A DNA stretch of 6,373 bases from an uncultured Christensenellaceae bacterium. Its GTDB lineage: Bacteria; Bacillota; Clostridia; Christensenellales; UBA1242. Location: positions 1-6,373 of the forward strand of contig CATLDS010000028.1 in assembly GCA_949902685.1 (NCBI GenBank), read 5' to 3'. Shown here one piece after another: positions 5,240-6,373 of this stretch (its first letter is position 1; each line of letters begins with the position of its first letter). Under the pieces are notes generated by a model. It had not been told where the DNA came from and ran no database searches. It saw only the letters and a list, made by a program, of their open reading frames with translations. The position numbers were made by a program, and so were the translations under genes.

Positions 5240-5752
5240 ATGAAAGAAAATAAAAGCAAATGGAAATTAGATTCAAGCATGGCAATAGGTTTACCCATTT
5301 TTCATTTTTGGTATGTTAATGAAAAAAATGAGACTCTAACACTTAAAGATCGTATAGAAGCTCCAGAGAATATGCATATAGATGTACATTATACAGAGTT
5401 CATGGATGATACTCAATTTGAAAATGGAAAGGCATTTGTCGCTCTTGGACGAGATGCAAAAACAGATAAAAATGGACAACTTGTGACTGAAGGTAAAATT
5501 ATTTTATGGCTCTTGATAGACGAGGATGCTCACATATTATGCCAGTTTATAGGTAAAGATAAGCCATTTGTATTAGGCAATAACTATGTGGGATTGAATC
5601 AAGAAGGGAAATTAATATTCCATGAGATTTCATCTAAGAAGAATTATGTGTGCGACGATAGATTAGTTGAGGATTTGGCTCATTGTATTAAACGTGTGAA
5701 GAAATTGAAGAACGAAGTAGAAAAAGAAAAGAAGACCGCTAATACATTATAA
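5240..5752 (+). CDS. Hypothetical protein, 170 residues, unrecognised
   Basis: I do not recognise a family. The protein has no signal peptide or membrane helix, so it is probably cytoplasmic. The N-terminus is polar and lysine-rich. A region with alternating hydrophobic residues follows, including MAIGLPIFHFWYV (14-26), KAFVALGRD (64-72), KIILWLLIDEDAHILCQFIG (86-105) and KLIFHEIS (124-131), which suggests a mainly beta fold. The last 30 or so residues (about 141-170) form a probable lysine- and glutamate-rich helix. Cysteines at 101, 138 and 149 form no obvious metal motif. The start is well supported: GGAGG nine bases upstream and a promoter at 5188-5216. It is flanked by its own promoter and a hairpin terminator, so it is a single-gene unit. 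It sits next to the HEFSH gene in the same orientation, but a functional link is not shown. Confidence 0.7.
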   Translation: MKENKSKWKLDSSMAIGLPIFHFWYVNEKNETLTLKDRIEAPENMHIDVHYTEFMDDTQFENGKAFVALGRDAKTDKNGQLVTEGKIILWLLIDEDAHILCQFIGKDKPFVLGNNYVGLNQEGKLIFHEISSKKNYVCDDRLVEDLAHCIKRVKKLKNEVEKEKKTANTL

Positions 5753-5768
5753 TATATAAATTTATTGA

Positions 5769-5812
5769 TTGAAATTTAGGCAGGAGAATTTTCTTCTGTC
5801 TTTTTATTTCAA
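5769..5812 (+). terminator. Hairpin terminator after the 170-residue protein gene
   Basis: GGCAGGAG (5779-5786) pairs with CTTCTGTC (5793-5800) as eight pairs including two G-U, followed by TTTTT (5801-5805). An outer TTGAAAT (5769-5775) pairs with ATTTCAA (5806-5812) and encloses the whole structure. This is a good candidate for an intrinsic terminator, 26 bases downstream of the TAA. It separates the accessory pocket from the rpsL operon. Confidence 0.75.
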
Positions 5813-5909
5813 ATTAATCCATATTAAAATCTTGCTAAACTTTAGATATAATTGATAAAAAAATCCCGAATAAAAAGCATAAAAAACTTATATTAAAACC
5901 ATATAAAGT

Positions 5910-5938
5910 ATTGACTTTGTCTCTAATATTTTATATAA
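5910..5938 (+). promoter_or_regulatory. rpsL: Strong promoter of the rpsL (str) operon
   Basis: TTGACT (5910-5915), a 17-base spacer and a perfect TATAAT (5933-5938) form a near-consensus housekeeping promoter. The roughly 95 bases upstream (5813-5909) hold no gene and are rich in A tracts, for instance at 5855-5861 and 5880-5885, suitable for an UP element contacted by the alpha C-terminal domain. The predicted start is about 5945, giving a leader of about 78 bases before rpsL. Confidence 0.82.
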
Positions 5939-5944
5939 TAACTT

Positions 5945-6022
5945 TGTTATAGTACAAATGCTGCTTTGTCTATACTTGGCGCTTGCCAAAAGAGGTTGCA
6001 AAATTTTATATAGGAGGAAATA
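5945..6022 (+). promoter_or_regulatory. rpsL leader with two small hairpins
   Basis: Two short inverted repeats lie in the predicted untranslated leader. ACAAA (5954-5958) pairs with TTTGT (5965-5969), and TTGGC (5976-5980) pairs with GCCAA (5985-5989) around a GCTT loop. AGGAGG (6012-6017) is the ribosome binding site, five bases before the ATG. The hairpins could be an autoregulatory r-protein site, but I cannot assign them to a known leader class. Confidence 0.4.
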
Positions 6023-6023
6023 A
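5958..6023 (+). CDS. Possible 21-codon leader ORF overlapping the rpsL start (speculative)
   Basis: An ATG at 5958 opens 21 codons ending in TAA at 6021-6023, which overlaps the rpsL ATG by one base (TAATG). The peptide starts [10 protein letters not shown] and ends in two arginines and a lysine. Those arginines are encoded by AGG AGG, which is also the rpsL Shine-Dalgarno. No good Shine-Dalgarno precedes this ATG, and it would lie only about 13 bases from the predicted transcript start. It may be chance, but the stop-start overlap is the geometry used for translational coupling. Low confidence that it is expressed. Confidence 0.25.
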   Translation: MLLCLYLALAKRGCKILYRRK

Positions 6024-6373
6024 TGCCTACAGTAAATCAATTAGTTAGAAAGGGTAGAGTGAAACAAGAAGTTAAGAGTAAGTCAATCTTACTAGACGAA
6101 TGTCCACAGAAACGTGGTGTTTGTTTGACTGTCACCACTACTACACCTAAGAAACCTAACTCAGCATTGCGTAAGATTTGTCGTGTACGTCTATCTAATA
6201 AAGAAGAGACTACTTGCTACATTCCAGGCGAGGGACACAATCTTCAAGAGCACAATGTAGTACTAGTTCGTGGTGGTCGTGTTCCAGATCTACCAGGTGT
6301 TAGATATCACGTTGTTCGTGGTGCGCTAGATACTGCTGCTGTTCAAAAACGTAAACAGGGTAGAAGTAAATAC
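6023..6373 (+). CDS. rpsL: 30S ribosomal protein S12 (uS12), 3' end outside window
   Basis: Small-subunit protein at the decoding centre; controls fidelity and is the classical target of streptomycin-resistance mutations. The first 117 residues are present, with about 5-25 probably missing. Segments seen are [12 protein letters not shown] (1-12), CPQKRGVC (27-34), [11 protein letters not shown] (41-51), GEGHNLQEH (69-77), [14 protein letters not shown] (83-96) and RKQGRSKY at the cut end. Numbering matches E. coli without gaps. Lys43, a resistance position, is kept, but residue 88 is Pro where Lys is nearly universal. Asp89, the residue methylthiolated by RimO in E. coli, is kept. The start is set by AGGAGG with a 5-base spacer, and a near-consensus promoter lies 85 bases upstream. 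rpsG and fusA would be expected next if this is a normal str operon. Identification is certain. Confidence 0.97.
   Translation, partial: MPTVNQLVRKGRVKQEVKSKSILLDECPQKRGVCLTVTTTTPKKPNSALRKICRVRLSNKEETTCYIPGEGHNLQEHNVVLVRGGRVPDLPGVRYHVVRGALDTAAVQKRKQGRSKY

Noticed and set aside
1..6373. CRISPR arrays, tRNA or rRNA genes, insertion sequences
   Set aside because: No regularly spaced repeats, cloverleaf-like segments, transposase motifs or terminal inverted repeats were seen on either strand.

Overview
The window reads as the chromosome of a low-GC Gram-positive bacterium (Bacillota, most likely a clostridial relative). Supporting signs are strong AGGAGG-type ribosome binding sites, the gene order map, KOW-protein, infA, rpmJ, rpsM, rpsK, rpsD, rpoA, rplQ, and an S4 gene inside the alpha operon, as in Clostridia but not in Bacillus subtilis. 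Every complete gene ends in TAA or TAG. No gene has an in-frame TGA, and tryptophans are TGG, so the standard bacterial code fits.

Layout. Positions 1-3984 are the 3' part of the large ribosomal protein superoperon, all on the + strand. It holds the end of methionine aminopeptidase, a small KOW RNA-binding protein, IF-1, L36, S13, S11, S4, RNA polymerase alpha and L17. Junctions are tight, with stop codons often inside the next gene's Shine-Dalgarno. The one long gap, rpmJ to rpsM (125 bases), contains three inverted repeats and is a plausible autoregulatory leader. Positions 3985-4105 end the operon. This stretch holds a second, synonymously recoded copy of the last ten codons and stop of rplQ, then a clear intrinsic terminator.

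Positions 4104-5812 are an accessory pocket between two core ribosomal operons. It contains a predicted zinc metalloprotease-like protein with an HEFSH motif (DUF4932-like) and an unrecognised 170-residue protein. Each has its own extended -10 promoter, and the second is followed by a hairpin terminator. Codon use here is richer in ATA than in the ribosomal genes. From 5910 a near-consensus promoter starts the next operon with rpsL (S12), cut by the window end at residue 117; this is probably the str operon.

Together the core genes supply ribosome assembly (S13, S11, S4, L17, L36, S12), translation initiation (IF-1), N-terminal methionine removal (Map) and transcription (alpha). The most unusual observations are the recoded duplicate of the rplQ tail, the leaderless-versus-internal start question for the HEFSH gene, a proline at S12 position 88 where a lysine is almost universal, and a 21-codon leader ORF whose stop overlaps the rpsL start.
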